Source of the DNA: Roseicyclus persicicus
Lineage (GTDB): Bacteria; Pseudomonadota; Alphaproteobacteria; Rhodobacterales; Rhodobacteraceae
Length of the DNA stretch: 64,000 nucleotides
Direction: 5' to 3'
Assembly (NCBI RefSeq): GCF_012395815.1
Contig: NZ_JAAZQQ010000003.1
Coordinates: forward strand, 62,001 to 126,000
Shown here: positions 1 through 8,645 of the stretch, one piece after another
Layout of the letters: each line of letters opens with the position of its first letter
Position numbering within the stretch: position 1 is the first letter of the stretch
Notes under the pieces: generated by a model
Told to the model about the DNA's origin: nothing
What the model saw: only the letters and a program-made list of their open reading frames with translations
Database searches by the model: none
Translations under genes and position numbers: made by a program

Positions 1-134
1 ACGCGATCCTGCAGATGGAGGGCGCGGGGTCGGCGGGCCTTTACGCCGTCGACCTCGGGACCGGGGCCGCGACGATGCTGGCCGACCTCGGCATGGGCGG
101 GTTCACCGGCTTCGCGGCGTCGCAGGGCATGTAA
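1..134 (+). CDS. C-terminal end of a DUF4394-like protein (partial)
   Basis: Only the last 43 codons are in the window, read in the frame that ends with TAA at 132-134. The visible peptide contains the motif LYAVDLGTGAATML, which resembles the repeated 'LYxVDxxTGAAT' strands of DUF4394 proteins, a secreted beta-propeller-like family of unknown role. The family assignment rests on this one repeat and is tentative. The 5' part lies outside the window, so signal peptide and length cannot be judged. Confidence 0.5.
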   Translation, partial: AILQMEGAGSAGLYAVDLGTGAATMLADLGMGGFTGFAASQGM

Positions 135-157
135 GCCCCCCGCCGGACATGAATCGG

Positions 158-180
158 GGCGGCGCCGGAGCGGTGCCGCC
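158..180. terminator. possible bidirectional terminator hairpin
   Basis: A 9-bp GC-rich stem (158-166 with 172-180, one G-T pair) and a 5-base loop sit between two convergent genes. No clear T-run follows on either strand, so this is a weak prediction. Confidence 0.3.
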
Positions 181-182
181 TC

Positions 183-470
183 TCAGCGCGCCAGGAGCCG
201 CCCGAGGCCCAGCGCGACGCCCATGTCGCCCGATACCTTGAGCTTGCCCATCATGACGCCCGTCATCGGGTTCAGCTGGCCCGACAGGAGCTTGACCAGG
301 GTGTCGCGGCTGAGGCGGATGGTGCAGTCGGTGTCGCGGTCGTCGGTCGTGGCGGTGCCGTCCGCCAGCACGATCACCCCGTCCTCGCCGCAATCGAACT
401 TCATCGAGCCGTCGAAGCCCTTGCCCGCGAGGCCCTCGCGGATGCGGGCGGCGATGTCTGTCAGGCTCAT
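183..470 (-). CDS. SCP2 sterol-binding domain protein
   Basis: A small 95-residue cytosolic protein that is almost entirely one SCP2 domain, a fold that binds lipids or fatty acyl chains in a hydrophobic tunnel. The diagnostic C-terminal half is visible: DCTIRLSRDTLVKLLSGQ followed by NPMTGVMMGKLKVSGD, typical of bacterial SCP2 proteins. The start at 470 (MSLTDIAA) is preferred over an upstream in-frame ATG at 506 because a GGGGG ribosome-binding site lies about 9 bases before it. It lies downstream of argG on the same strand but is separated from it by a strong hairpin, so it is probably transcribed separately. The ligand is unknown. Confidence 0.85.
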   Translation of the reverse strand: MSLTDIAARIREGLAGKGFDGSMKFDCGEDGVIVLADGTATTDDRDTDCTIRLSRDTLVKLLSGQLNPMTGVMMGKLKVSGDMGVALGLGRLLAR

Positions 471-505
471 GGTGGCGATCCCCCGTGCAAGGGGCCGGAA
501 CGACA

Positions 506-534
506 CCGGCCCGCCTCATCGCTAGGCGGGCCGG
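506..534 (-). terminator. argG terminator hairpin
   Basis: A perfect 10-bp stem (506-515 with 525-534) and a 9-base loop lie about 30 bases after the argG stop. There is no strong T-run on the minus strand, but position and stem strength suit a transcription end. Confidence 0.5.
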
Positions 535-565
535 CCGGGTCGTGCAATCGCGACGTTGCGGCGGA

Positions 566-1792
566 TCAGCCCTTGAGGCGGCGGTTCCGCGACGCGATCA
601 GCTTGAGCCGCAGCGCGTTGAGCTGGATGAAGCCCTGCGCGTCCTTCTGGTCGTAGGCGCCGGCGTCCTCCTCGAAGGTCACGTGCGCCTCGGAATAGAG
701 GCTGCGGTCGGACCAGCGGGCGACGGTGCGGGCGAGGCCCTTGTAGAGCTTGACCCGGACGGTGCCGGTGACGTGCTCCTGGCTCTTGTCGATCAGGGCC
801 TGCAGCATCTCGCGCTCGGGCGAGAACCAGAAGCCGTTGTAGATCAGCTCGGCGTAGCGCGGCATGATCGAATCCTTCAGGTGCCCCGCCCCGGAATCCA
901 GCGTGATCTGCTCGATCCCGCGGTGCGCCTCGAGCAGGATGGTGCCGCCGGGCGTCTCGTAGATGCCGCGGGACTTCATGCCGACGAAGCGGTTTTCCAC
1001 CAGGTCGAGCCGGCCGACGCCGTGCTTGCCGCCCAGCTCGTTCAGCCGGGTCAGGATCGCGGCGGGCGACATCGCCACGCCGTCGATGGCGACCGCATCG
1101 CCCTTCTCGAAGGTGATTTCCACCATCTCGGGCGCGTCGGGCGCGTCCTCGGGATGCACGGTGCGCTGGTAGACGTAGTCAGGGGCTTCCTCGCCGGGGT
1201 TTTCCAGCACCTTGCCCTCGGACGAGGTGTGCAGGAGGTTCGCGTCGACGCTGAAGGGCGCCTCGCCGCGCTTGTCCTTGGCGATCGGGATCTGGTTGGC
1301 TTCCGCGAATTCCAGCAGCTTGGTCCGGCTGGTCAGCGACCACAGCCGCCAGGGCGCGATCACCTTGATCTCGGGGTTCAGCGCGTAGGCCGACAGCTCG
1401 AACCGCACCTGGTCGTTGCCCTTGCCGGTCGCGCCGTGGGCCACCGCGTCGGCGCCGGTCATCGCGGCGATCTCGACCAGACGCTTGGAGATCAGCGGCC
1501 GCGCGATCGAGGTGCCGAGCAGGTAGAGCCCCTCGTACAGCGCGTTCGCCCGCATCATCGGGAAGACGAAGTCGCGCACGAATTCCTCGCGCAGATCCTC
1601 GATGTAGATGTTCTCGGGGCGGATCCCCAGCATCTCGGCCTTCTTGCGCGCGGGCTCCAGCTCCTCGCCCTGGCCGAGATCGGCGGTGAAGGTCACCACC
1701 TCGCAGCCGTATTCCGTCTGCAGCCATTTCAGGATGATCGAGGTGTCGAGGCCGCCGGAATAGGCGAGAACGACCTTCTTGGGGGCGGACAT
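566..1792 (-). CDS. argG: argininosuccinate synthase
   Basis: Joins citrulline and aspartate with ATP to make argininosuccinate, the next-to-last step of arginine synthesis. The 408-residue length is normal for the family. The N-terminal PP-loop is clear ([18 protein letters not shown]), followed by [16 protein letters not shown] and the synthase motif [13 protein letters not shown]. The start at 1792 (MSAPKK) is chosen because the nucleotide-binding loop must lie near the N terminus; an upstream in-frame extension is out of character. It is divergent from the membrane protein at 1874, with about 80 bases between starts for both promoters. No other arg gene is nearby. Confidence 0.97.
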   Translation of the reverse strand: MSAPKKVVLAYSGGLDTSIILKWLQTEYGCEVVTFTADLGQGEELEPARKKAEMLGIRPENIYIEDLREEFVRDFVFPMMRANALYEGLYLLGTSIARPLISKRLVEIAAMTGADAVAHGATGKGNDQVRFELSAYALNPEIKVIAPWRLWSLTSRTKLLEFAEANQIPIAKDKRGEAPFSVDANLLHTSSEGKVLENPGEEAPDYVYQRTVHPEDAPDAPEMVEITFEKGDAVAIDGVAMSPAAILTRLNELGGKHGVGRLDLVENRFVGMKSRGIYETPGGTILLEAHRGIEQITLDSGAGHLKDSIMPRYAELIYNGFWFSPEREMLQALIDKSQEHVTGTVRVKLYKGLARTVARWSDRSLYSEAHVTFEEDAGAYDQKDAQGFIQLNALRLKLIASRNRRLKG

Positions 1793-1873
1793 GGGCAGGC
1801 TCCGTCGCGTTCTGGATTGACCGCGCGGGCGATACCGGGTTTTCAAGGGGCAAGCAAGGTGACGGAGGGTGTG

Positions 1874-2665
1874 ATGGACTACGGGTACCAGTTGCTGCGC
1901 CATGTGGTGCAGCAGGTCTTCGGCAACCTGGCGGCCGCGGCGCGGCTGACGCTGCTGCTGTTCCTCGCGCCCTTCCTTGCCTTTGTCCTCCTGGGCGGCG
2001 GCACCCTGGCCATGGGCGGCACCGAGACGCCGGCCGGCGGCCTGTTCCTCGGCATCGTCGTCGTGGGCCTCGTGGCGGTGGTGGCCTATTGCTGGGCGGC
2101 GGTCGGGTGGCACCGCTACGTCCTGCTGGAGGAGGGCGGCAACGGCCTGCTGCCGGCCTGGCGCGGCGACCGCGTCCTGTCCTATTTCGGGCGCGCCTTC
2201 GTCGTGGTGATCGTGGTGCTGATCGCGGTCCTGGGCGGCGGCATCGTGATCGGCCTTGTCAGCGCGATCACCCAGTCGGTGACTGTCGCCGTGGCGCTCG
2301 GCATCGGCCTTGTCTTCGGCGCGTCCTGGGTCGCCACGCGGATCGGCCTGGTGCTGCCGGCCGCGGCGCTGGGCGAGCGCATGACCATCGGCGAGAGCTG
2401 GGCCGCGACCCGCCCGGTGGCGAGCCAGATCCTGCTGCCGCTGATCGTGATCGCGCTGGTGGTCGGCGTGGTCCAGCAGGCCATCCTGCTGGCGTTCGGC
2501 CAGACCGTGACCGTCAACACCTTCGGCATGGCACAGGAACAGATCGTGCTGTCGGTGGCGGGCCAGGTGGTCAACGGGGTGGTGTCGTGGCTGCAGATCC
2601 TGGTGAACCTGTCGCTGATGACCACGCTCTACGGCAACCTGATCGAGGGCCGGCAGCTCAACTGA
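1874..2665 (+). CDS. multi-pass inner-membrane protein, unknown function
   Basis: A 263-residue protein with about six hydrophobic segments (roughly residues 22-45, 55-80, 105-130, 133-160, 190-215, 230-255) and few charged residues. I recognise no transporter signature or catalytic motif. The ATG at 1874 follows a GGAGGG ribosome-binding site. The family may be a general membrane or YciC-like type, but I cannot assign it. It ends 38 bases before ilvA on the same strand, so the two may share a transcript; it diverges from argG. Confidence 0.75.
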   Translation: MDYGYQLLRHVVQQVFGNLAAAARLTLLLFLAPFLAFVLLGGGTLAMGGTETPAGGLFLGIVVVGLVAVVAYCWAAVGWHRYVLLEEGGNGLLPAWRGDRVLSYFGRAFVVVIVVLIAVLGGGIVIGLVSAITQSVTVAVALGIGLVFGASWVATRIGLVLPAAALGERMTIGESWAATRPVASQILLPLIVIALVVGVVQQAILLAFGQTVTVNTFGMAQEQIVLSVAGQVVNGVVSWLQILVNLSLMTTLYGNLIEGRQLN

Positions 2666-2703
2666 CGCTGGACAGACGGGCGGGCTTGGGGCAGGCCGGG
2701 CGC

Positions 2704-3951
2704 ATGAGTGATTTCGCCGACAGAGCCTGGGCCGCGACGCGCAGCTTGCGCGACCTGTTCCCGCCGACGCCGCTGCAGCGCAACCTGCACCTGTCCGAGC
2801 GTTTCGGCGCGGACATCTGGCTGAAGCGCGAGGACCTGTCGCCGGTGCGGTCCTACAAGCTGCGCGGCGCCTTCACCGCGATGCGCAAGATCCGCGCGGC
2901 CGACCCGTCGGCGACCCGCTTCGTCTGCGCCAGTGCCGGCAACCACGCGCAGGGCGTGGCTTTCGTCTGCGCGCATTTCGGGGTGACGGGGCGCATCTTC
3001 ATGCCGGTGACGACACCCGAGCAGAAGATCCTCAAGACCAAGACCTTCGGCGGCGGCGCGGTCGAGATCGTGCTGACCGGCGATTTCTTCGACGAGACGC
3101 TGGCCGCGGCCAAGGCCGACTGCGCCCGCACCGAGGCGCATTTCCTGTCGCCCTTCGACGACCCCGACGTGATCGAGGGGCAGGCCTCGGTCGCCGTCGA
3201 GATCCTGGAGGAGATGGGGCGCGCGCCCGACCGGCTGATCCTGCCGGTGGGGGGCGGCGGGCTGTCGGCGGGCATGATCTCGTTCCTCGATGCGGTCGGG
3301 GCGGGCACCCATGTGACGCTGGTCGAGCCCGCGGGCGGCGCCAGCCTGACCGCCGCGCTGAAGACCGGGGCGCCGCAGACCATTCCGATCACCGACACCT
3401 TCGTCGACGGCGCGGCGGTGGCGCGGATCGGCGACAGGACCTTCGAGGTGCTGCGGCGGGTCGATCCGCGCGACGTGCTGGTGGCCCCCGAAAACCGCAT
3501 CTGCGTGACGATCCAGGAGATGCTGAACATCGAGGGCATCGTGCTGGAGCCCGCCGGCGCCCTGTCGGTGGACGTGCTGGGCGAGCTGCGGGACCAGATC
3601 GCGGGGCAGACGGTGGTTTGTGTCACCTCGGGGGGCAACTTCGACTTCGAACGGCTGCCCGAGGTCAAGGAGCGCGCGCAGAACTGGCAGGGGCTGAAGA
3701 AGTATTTCATCCTGCGCCTGCCCCAGCGCCCCGGCGCGCTGCGCGATTTCCTCGACCTGCTGGGCCCCGGCGACGACATCGCGCGGTTCGAGTACCTCAA
3801 GAAGAACAGCCGCAACTTCGGTTCGGTCCTGATCGGGATCGAGACCGACGACCCGGGGAACTTCGACCGCATGGTCGAGCGCGTGACCGCGCGCGGCTTC
3901 GGCTTCCGCGACATCACCGCGGACGAGGTGCTGGCCGATTTCCTGATCTGA
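2704..3951 (+). CDS. ilvA: threonine ammonia-lyase (threonine deaminase)
   Basis: Pyridoxal-phosphate enzyme that deaminates threonine to 2-oxobutanoate, the entry step of isoleucine synthesis. The 415-residue protein has the PLP lysine in SYKLRGA (K52), the asparagine loop ASAGNHAQG, and the phosphate-binding loop [10 protein letters not shown]. Residues from about 330 to the end form one ACT-like regulatory domain ([18 protein letters not shown]), so feedback control by isoleucine is likely from family knowledge. This single-ACT form is shorter than the two-domain enterobacterial enzyme but normal for alphaproteobacteria. Start ATG at 2704; the weak upstream Shine-Dalgarno may mean coupling to the membrane protein before it. 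Confidence 0.95.
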   Translation: MSDFADRAWAATRSLRDLFPPTPLQRNLHLSERFGADIWLKREDLSPVRSYKLRGAFTAMRKIRAADPSATRFVCASAGNHAQGVAFVCAHFGVTGRIFMPVTTPEQKILKTKTFGGGAVEIVLTGDFFDETLAAAKADCARTEAHFLSPFDDPDVIEGQASVAVEILEEMGRAPDRLILPVGGGGLSAGMISFLDAVGAGTHVTLVEPAGGASLTAALKTGAPQTIPITDTFVDGAAVARIGDRTFEVLRRVDPRDVLVAPENRICVTIQEMLNIEGIVLEPAGALSVDVLGELRDQIAGQTVVCVTSGGNFDFERLPEVKERAQNWQGLKKYFILRLPQRPGALRDFLDLLGPGDDIARFEYLKKNSRNFGSVLIGIETDDPGNFDRMVERVTARGFGFRDITADEVLADFLI

Positions 3952-3963
3952 GCCCCGCGCCGG

Positions 3964-4287
3964 TCAGGCGGCGGCGAGGCCCGGAAGGTCGGGCGCGACG
4001 GCGGCCAGCGCGGCGGCGAATCCCTGCGCGACGGCGGCGATGTCGGGGGGCGTGCCGGCGAGGCAGGCGGCCTCGGCGGCGTGACAGGCCGCGACCATTC
4101 CGGTGAAGCCGAGGTTCGCGGCGCTGCCCCGCAGGAAATGGAAATCGTCGGCCCGCGCGGAGGCGGGATCGGCCTGCAGCGCCGCCAGCCGCTCCTCGAT
4201 CTCGGAGACGAACAGCAGGACGACCTCGGCGAAGTCGTCCTCCCCTATGTCGGCGCGCAAGGCGGTGAGGCGGTCGAGGTCTATCAT
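3964..4287 (-). CDS. histidine phosphotransfer (Hpt) domain protein
   Basis: A 107-residue single-domain phosphorelay protein. The phospho-accepting site is the classic HxLxGSAxxLG motif, here FHFLRGSAANLGF with H50. The rest is helical and alanine-rich, as expected for the four-helix Hpt bundle. It receives a phosphoryl group from a hybrid kinase or response regulator and passes it on. It diverges from the response-regulator/phosphatase at 4445 across a short intergenic region with an inverted repeat, which suggests that the two belong to one relay. No histidine kinase is adjacent. Confidence 0.88.
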   Translation of the reverse strand: MIDLDRLTALRADIGEDDFAEVVLLFVSEIEERLAALQADPASARADDFHFLRGSAANLGFTGMVAACHAAEAACLAGTPPDIAAVAQGFAAALAAVAPDLPGLAAA

Positions 4288-4329
4288 CTCTCGCTCCTTG
4301 CCCCCTGTCCGCGGTCAGGCTAGCGCCCG

Positions 4330-4402
4330 CCGGGTTAACGGGGCCCTACCGGCCGGCGGCCCGATACGGCGCATTGTCCGCTTCACGCCCCGTTAACGCG
4401 GG
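4330..4402. promoter_or_regulatory. inverted repeat with GTTAAC cores between divergent signalling genes
   Basis: An 11-base arm, GTTAACGGGGC (4334-4344), is repeated in inverted form as GCCCCGTTAAC (4387-4397), about 42 bases apart, in the gap between the Hpt gene and the response-regulator gene. Paired sites at this spacing could bind one dimeric regulator controlling both promoters. The binding protein is unknown. The TTAAC core recalls CtrA half-sites, but the TTAA-N7-TTAA spacing is absent. Confidence 0.4.
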
Positions 4403-4444
4403 CCGGTGCAGGACGGGTCCGCCCCTGCCCGAGTCGCCTGCGCC

Positions 4445-5719
4445 ATGCTGCACCGCCCCGACCACCTCGCCTGGCCCCTCGACCGCCCGCCCGACGCGCC
4501 GCTGCGGGTGCTGGTGATCGACGACAGCCGCGCCCAGCGCCTGATGCTGTGCACGCTGCTGCGGCGCTGGGGCCACGCGGTCGTCGAGGCCGGCACCGCC
4601 GAGGAGGCGCTGGAGATCGCCCGCGATCCCGCCATCGGGCTGGTCATCAGCGACTGGATGATGCCCGGGCTGACCGGGCCCGAGTTCTGCCGCCGCCTGC
4701 GCGCGCAGCGGCGCGAGGGCTATGCCTATGTCATCCTGCTGACCTCCAAGACCGCCGATAGCGCGCTGGCCGAGGGGCTGGAGGCCGGCGCCGACGATTT
4801 CCTGACCAAGCCGGTGCGCCCGCCCGAACTGCGGGCGCGGCTGACCGCGGGGGCGCGCATCGTCGCCATGCAGCGCGCGCTGGTCGACAGGAACCTGCGC
4901 CTGACCGACGCGCTGGGCGAGATCCGCAGCCTCTACGACGCGCTCGACCGCGACCTCGAGGAGGCGCGCCGCCTGCAGCGCTCGCAGATGCAGGACCGGT
5001 TCCGCCGCTTCGGGCCGGTCGACGTGTCGCTGTGGCTAAAGACGTCGGGGCATGTCGGCGGCGACATGGTCGGCTCCTTCCCGGTGGGCGACGGGATGGT
5101 GGGGGTGTTCGGGCTGGACGTGTCCGGGCATGGCGTGGCCTCGGCGATGATCGCCGCACGGGTCGCCGGCATCCTGAGCGCGGCGACGCCGGACCAGAAC
5201 ATCGCGCTGACCCGCCGCCGCGACGGGAGCCTGTGCCCGCTCGCGCCGCAGGAGGCCGCGGTGCGGCTGAACCAGATGATCCTGAGCGAGATCCGCTCGG
5301 ACCGCTACTTCACCCTCGGGCTCGGCATCCTCGACACCGGTTCGGGGCGGATGTGGATGGTGCAGGCGGGCCACCCGCACCCGCTGATGCTGCGCCGGGA
5401 CGGGCGGGTGGAATTCGTGGGGCCCGGCGGCCTGCCCATCGGCCTGATCGAGGGCGCCGCCTATGACGGGTTCGACATCGCCTTCGGCCCCGGCGACCGG
5501 ATGCTGCTCTATTCCGATGGCCTGATCGAGTGCCCCGACCCGGACGGCCGCGCGCTGGACGAGGCGGGGCTTGCGCGGCTCGTCACCGAGGCCGCGCGCC
5601 TGACCGGGCCGCGGTTCCTTGCGGCGCTCGAGGCGGGGCTGGCGCGGCACGCGGGCACCGACAGCTTTCCCGACGACGCCTCGGCGGTGCTGATCGACTA
5701 CCACGGGCCGCCCGGCTAG
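4445..5719 (+). CDS. response regulator fused to a PP2C-type (RsbU-like) phosphatase
   Basis: The 424-residue protein starts with a receiver domain (about residues 20-140): LVIDDSRAQR, phospho-acceptor aspartate D70 in VISDWMMPG, and the lysine in FLTKPVRPP. A helical, coiled-coil-like linker (about 145-185) leads to a SpoIIE/PP2C serine phosphatase domain with the metal-binding motifs GHVGGDMVG, LDVSGHGVAS and LLYSDGLIE. Such proteins dephosphorylate anti-sigma-factor antagonists in partner-switching stress or motility control. No such antagonist or anti-sigma gene is adjacent. ATG at 4445 is preferred; a GTG at 4406 in frame is an alternative, and neither has a strong ribosome-binding site. 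The stop overlaps that of the convergent Nudix gene within CTAG. Confidence 0.9.
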   Translation: MLHRPDHLAWPLDRPPDAPLRVLVIDDSRAQRLMLCTLLRRWGHAVVEAGTAEEALEIARDPAIGLVISDWMMPGLTGPEFCRRLRAQRREGYAYVILLTSKTADSALAEGLEAGADDFLTKPVRPPELRARLTAGARIVAMQRALVDRNLRLTDALGEIRSLYDALDRDLEEARRLQRSQMQDRFRRFGPVDVSLWLKTSGHVGGDMVGSFPVGDGMVGVFGLDVSGHGVASAMIAARVAGILSAATPDQNIALTRRRDGSLCPLAPQEAAVRLNQMILSEIRSDRYFTLGLGILDTGSGRMWMVQAGHPHPLMLRRDGRVEFVGPGGLPIGLIEGAAYDGFDIAFGPGDRMLLYSDGLIECPDPDGRALDEAGLARLVTEAARLTGPRFLAALEAGLARHAGTDSFPDDASAVLIDYHGPPG

Positions 5720-6165
5720 CGGCGCAGCGCCCCCCACGCCATCCGCAGGAAATGCCGGTCGCCGGACACGGCCAGGCGTTCGGCCGCCACGTCCCAGGGC
5801 AGGAACACCGCGGTATGCCCCGGCTCGGTCGGCGCGCCGCGGCGGGGGCCGAGGCGGGCGACGTAGACGTGGCACAGCTTCTGCGCGAAGAGGTCGTATT
5901 CCGGCATGTAGGTGTAGCGGTGGAACATCCCCAGCCGCCGGGCGGCGTGGATCAGGTAGCCGGTTTCCTCCATCACCTCGCGGTGCAGCGCGACCAGCGG
6001 TGCCTCGCCGGGGTCGATGCCGCCGCCGGGCAGCTGCAGCTCGGGGCGCGGTTCCTCCTGGAAGGTGGCGAGGATGCCGTCGCCCGCGTCGATCACGGCA
6101 TAGACCCCGGGCCGCGGCGTGTAGCGGCGGGCGGGGTCGGGCGGCTGGCCGAAGCGTCGGTTCAT
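5716..6165 (-). CDS. Nudix hydrolase
   Basis: A 149-residue protein built around one Nudix domain. The Nudix box is complete: GGGIDPGE followed by seven residues and then REVMEETGY, giving the metal-binding RExxEExG core. The substrate cannot be told from sequence; nucleoside-diphosphate-linked compounds are typical. The C-terminal part lacks any extra domain. The gene converges on the response-regulator/phosphatase and shares the 4-base CTAG with its stop codon. It is divergent from kdsD with about 95 bases between starts. Confidence 0.88.
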   Translation of the reverse strand: MNRRFGQPPDPARRYTPRPGVYAVIDAGDGILATFQEEPRPELQLPGGGIDPGEAPLVALHREVMEETGYLIHAARRLGMFHRYTYMPEYDLFAQKLCHVYVARLGPRRGAPTEPGHTAVFLPWDVAAERLAVSGDRHFLRMAWGALRR

Positions 6166-6261
6166 GCGGGCCTCCTGCGGTCGCGCCCTTCATGCCAGAG
6201 CGCGGTGCGGGGCGAAATCCCCCCTCTCGCCAAGGACGCGGCTCTGCGCTAGGGGAAGGCC

Positions 6262-7227
6262 ATGACCGAAGATCAGAACGCCGCGATCCGTGCCACCGCC
6301 GCCCGCGTGCTGCGCACCGAGGGCGCGGCCGTCACCGCGATGGCCGACGCCCTGCCCGCGGATTTCGCCGCCGCGGTCGAGGCGATCCTGGCCACCAAGG
6401 GCCGCGTGATCCTGTCGGGGATCGGCAAGTCGGGCCACATCGCGCGCAAGATCAGCTCGACCTTCGCGTCGACCGGCACGCCCTCGGCCTTCGTGCACCC
6501 GGCGGAGGCGAGCCACGGCGACCTCGGCATGGTCACGCCGGGCGACCTGACGATCCTGATCTCGAACTCGGGCGAAACCGCCGAACTGCGCGACATGGTC
6601 GCCCACGTCGCAAGGTTCTCGATCCCGATGGTGGCGATCTCGGGCCGGGCGGAGTCGACGCTGATGCAGGCGGCCGACTACCGGCTGCTGCTGCCCGATG
6701 CGCCCGAGGCCTGCGTGATCGGCATGGCGCCCACCACCTCGACCACGCTGACGCTGGCGCTGGGCGACGCGCTGGCCGTGGCGGTGATGGAGCGGCGCGG
6801 GTTCCTGCCCGAACATTTCCGCACCTTTCACCCCGGCGGCAAGCTGGGCGCGCGGCTGTCGAAGGTGGCGCAGCTGATGCACGAGGGGCCGGCCCTGCCG
6901 CTGGTCGACGCGGCCCAGCCCATGGCCGACACGCTGATCGTGATGAGCGAGAAGGGCTTCGGCATCGCCGGCGTGATGGAGGGCGGGCAGCTGGTCGGGG
7001 TCATCTCGGACGGCGACCTGAGGCGCAACATCGCCCGGCTGATGGACCGCACGGCGGGGCAGGTCGCCACCCGCAAGCCCCGCGTGATCGCGCCCGACGA
7101 CCTCGCCGCCGAGGCGATGGCGGTGATGTCGGGCAACCGGATCACCGCGCTGTTCGTGGTGGATGGCGAGATGCGGCCCGTGGGGCTCTTGCACATCCAC
7201 GACTGCCTGCGCGCCGGGCTGGTCTGA
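6262..7227 (+). CDS. kdsD: arabinose-5-phosphate isomerase (KpsF/GutQ family)
   Basis: Converts ribulose 5-phosphate to arabinose 5-phosphate, the first committed step toward the sugar Kdo of lipopolysaccharide or capsule. The 321-residue length and domain order are typical: an N-terminal SIS sugar-isomerase domain with LSGIGKSGHIARK (about residues 51-63), SNSGETAELRD and a histidine in FHPGGKLGARL, then two CBS domains (about 205-320) that may sense nucleotides. It opens the polysaccharide block and is convergent with the cupin gene, separated by only 4 bases. Paralogs differing in capsule or LPS use cannot be separated here. Confidence 0.93.
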   Translation: MTEDQNAAIRATAARVLRTEGAAVTAMADALPADFAAAVEAILATKGRVILSGIGKSGHIARKISSTFASTGTPSAFVHPAEASHGDLGMVTPGDLTILISNSGETAELRDMVAHVARFSIPMVAISGRAESTLMQAADYRLLLPDAPEACVIGMAPTTSTTLTLALGDALAVAVMERRGFLPEHFRTFHPGGKLGARLSKVAQLMHEGPALPLVDAAQPMADTLIVMSEKGFGIAGVMEGGQLVGVISDGDLRRNIARLMDRTAGQVATRKPRVIAPDDLAAEAMAVMSGNRITALFVVDGEMRPVGLLHIHDCLRAGLV

Positions 7228-7231
7228 GCCG

Positions 7232-7627
7232 TCAGCCGAGGTAATCCGCGTCGCTGACCTGCTCCTGCCAGTCGGCGGCGGAGCCATCCACGGCCTCCTG
7301 CACCGCGACATGGGTCATGGCGGATTGGGCTGTTGCCCCGTGCCAGTGCCGTTCGCCCGGCGGGATCCAGACCACGTCGCCGGGGCGCAGCACCAGCCGC
7401 GGCTGGCCTTCGGTCTGCGCCCAGCCCTCGCCCTCGGTCACGATCAGGAGCTGGCCCAGCGGGTGCGTGTGCCACGCCGTCCGCGCACCGGGCGGAAAGG
7501 TCACGCGCACCGCGTTGCTGCGCGAGGGCGGCGCGGTCTCGTGCAGGCGTTCGATGGTCACGGCGCCGGTGAAATAGGCGGCGGGGCCGGGGCCGGTGGG
7601 GATCTCGGCCTTGGGGGTCAGTTTCAT
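7232..7627 (-). CDS. small cupin-domain protein
   Basis: A 131-residue single-cupin protein. The first cupin motif is visible as TAWHTHPLGQLLIVTEGEG, with two histidines as metal ligands, and the second as PPGERHWHGA. Related proteins are often annotated as cupins similar to bacterial hydroxynitrile lyases, but the reaction here is unknown. The start at 7627 (MKLTPKAE) is used because it lies 1 base after the stop of the upstream epimerase gene (7629) on the same strand, which suggests translational coupling at the end of a galE-epimerase-cupin operon. A role in sugar modification is only inferred from that position. Confidence 0.82.
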   Translation of the reverse strand: MKLTPKAEIPTGPGPAAYFTGAVTIERLHETAPPSRSNAVRVTFPPGARTAWHTHPLGQLLIVTEGEGWAQTEGQPRLVLRPGDVVWIPPGERHWHGATAQSAMTHVAVQEAVDGSAADWQEQVSDADYLG

Positions 7628-7628
7628 C

Positions 7629-8645
7629 TCAGACCTCGTAGTAGTCGCGGTACCAGGCGACGAAGCGGGCGACGCCATCGGCCACCGGCGTCTGCGGCCG
7701 GTAGCCCGTCAGCCGCTGCAGGAGCGAGGCGTCGGCCCAGGTGGCGGGCACGTCGCCCGGCTGCATGTCCATCAGGTTGCGCTGCGCGGTCCGGCCGGTC
7801 GCGGCCTCGATGGCGGTGATGAAGTCGGTCAGCTGGACGCTGTCGGAGTTGCCGATGTTGACGATGCGGAACGGGGCGACGGGGCTGAGGCTGTCGCCCT
7901 CGGGGATGGCGTCGGCAGTGTCGGGGCGCACCGGCACCGCGTCGATCAGGCCGGTGATGCCGGTCACGAGGTCGTCGATGTAGGTGAAGTCGCGCCGCAT
8001 GTCGCCGTGGTTGTAGACGTCGATGGGCCGCCCTTCGAGGATCGCGCGGGTGAACTTGAACAGCGCCATGTCGGGCCGGCCCCAGGGCCCGTAGACGGTG
8101 AAGAAGCGGAACATCGTCACCGGCAGGCCGTAGAGGTGGGCGTAGCTGTGCGCCATCGCCTCGTTCGCCTTCTTGGTCGCGGCGTAGAAGGACATCTGCG
8201 TGTCGGCCTTCTGCGTCTCGGCATAGGGCAGGGCGGTGTTCGCGCCGTAGACCGAGGAGGTGGAGGCGAGCAGGCTGTGCGCGGGCGGAAAGGCCCGGAT
8301 CGCCTCGAGCAGGCGGAAGGTGCCGATCAGGTTCGCCTCGACGTAGCTTTCGGGGTTGTCGATGGAGTAGCGCACGCCCGCCTGCGCGGCGAGGTGGATC
8401 ACCGCGTCGGGCCGCGTGTCGTGCATTAGCGTGTGGAGAAGGCCCGGCGCCTCGATCCGGTCGTTCACCGCGCGGAAGCCCTCGGATTGCAGCAGCATCG
8501 CCTGCCGCCGGTCCTTGAGGCGGACATCGTAGTAGTCGGTCATGGCGTCGACGCCCACCACGCGCCAGCCCGCGGCCAGCAGCCGTGCGCAAAGGTGGTA
8601 GCCGATGAAGCCGGCCGAGCCCGTGACCAGAGCGGTCCGCGTCAT
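7629..8645 (-). CDS. UDP-glucuronate 4-epimerase-type NAD-dependent epimerase
   Basis: A 338-residue extended short-chain dehydrogenase. The Rossmann motif GSAGFIG is at residues 9-15, and the catalytic YxxxK is in FYAATKKANE. The motifs YSIDNPESYVEANLIGT and MFRFFTVYGPWGRPDMALF are typical of the UDP-glucuronate to UDP-galacturonate epimerases (LspL/WbnF type) used for capsule and LPS. It overlaps galE by 4 bases (ATGA) and precedes the cupin gene by 1 base, so the three form one operon. Substrate assignment rests on family resemblance. Confidence 0.9.
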   Translation of the reverse strand: MTRTALVTGSAGFIGYHLCARLLAAGWRVVGVDAMTDYYDVRLKDRRQAMLLQSEGFRAVNDRIEAPGLLHTLMHDTRPDAVIHLAAQAGVRYSIDNPESYVEANLIGTFRLLEAIRAFPPAHSLLASTSSVYGANTALPYAETQKADTQMSFYAATKKANEAMAHSYAHLYGLPVTMFRFFTVYGPWGRPDMALFKFTRAILEGRPIDVYNHGDMRRDFTYIDDLVTGITGLIDAVPVRPDTADAIPEGDSLSPVAPFRIVNIGNSDSVQLTDFITAIEAATGRTAQRNLMDMQPGDVPATWADASLLQRLTGYRPQTPVADGVARFVAWYRDYYEV

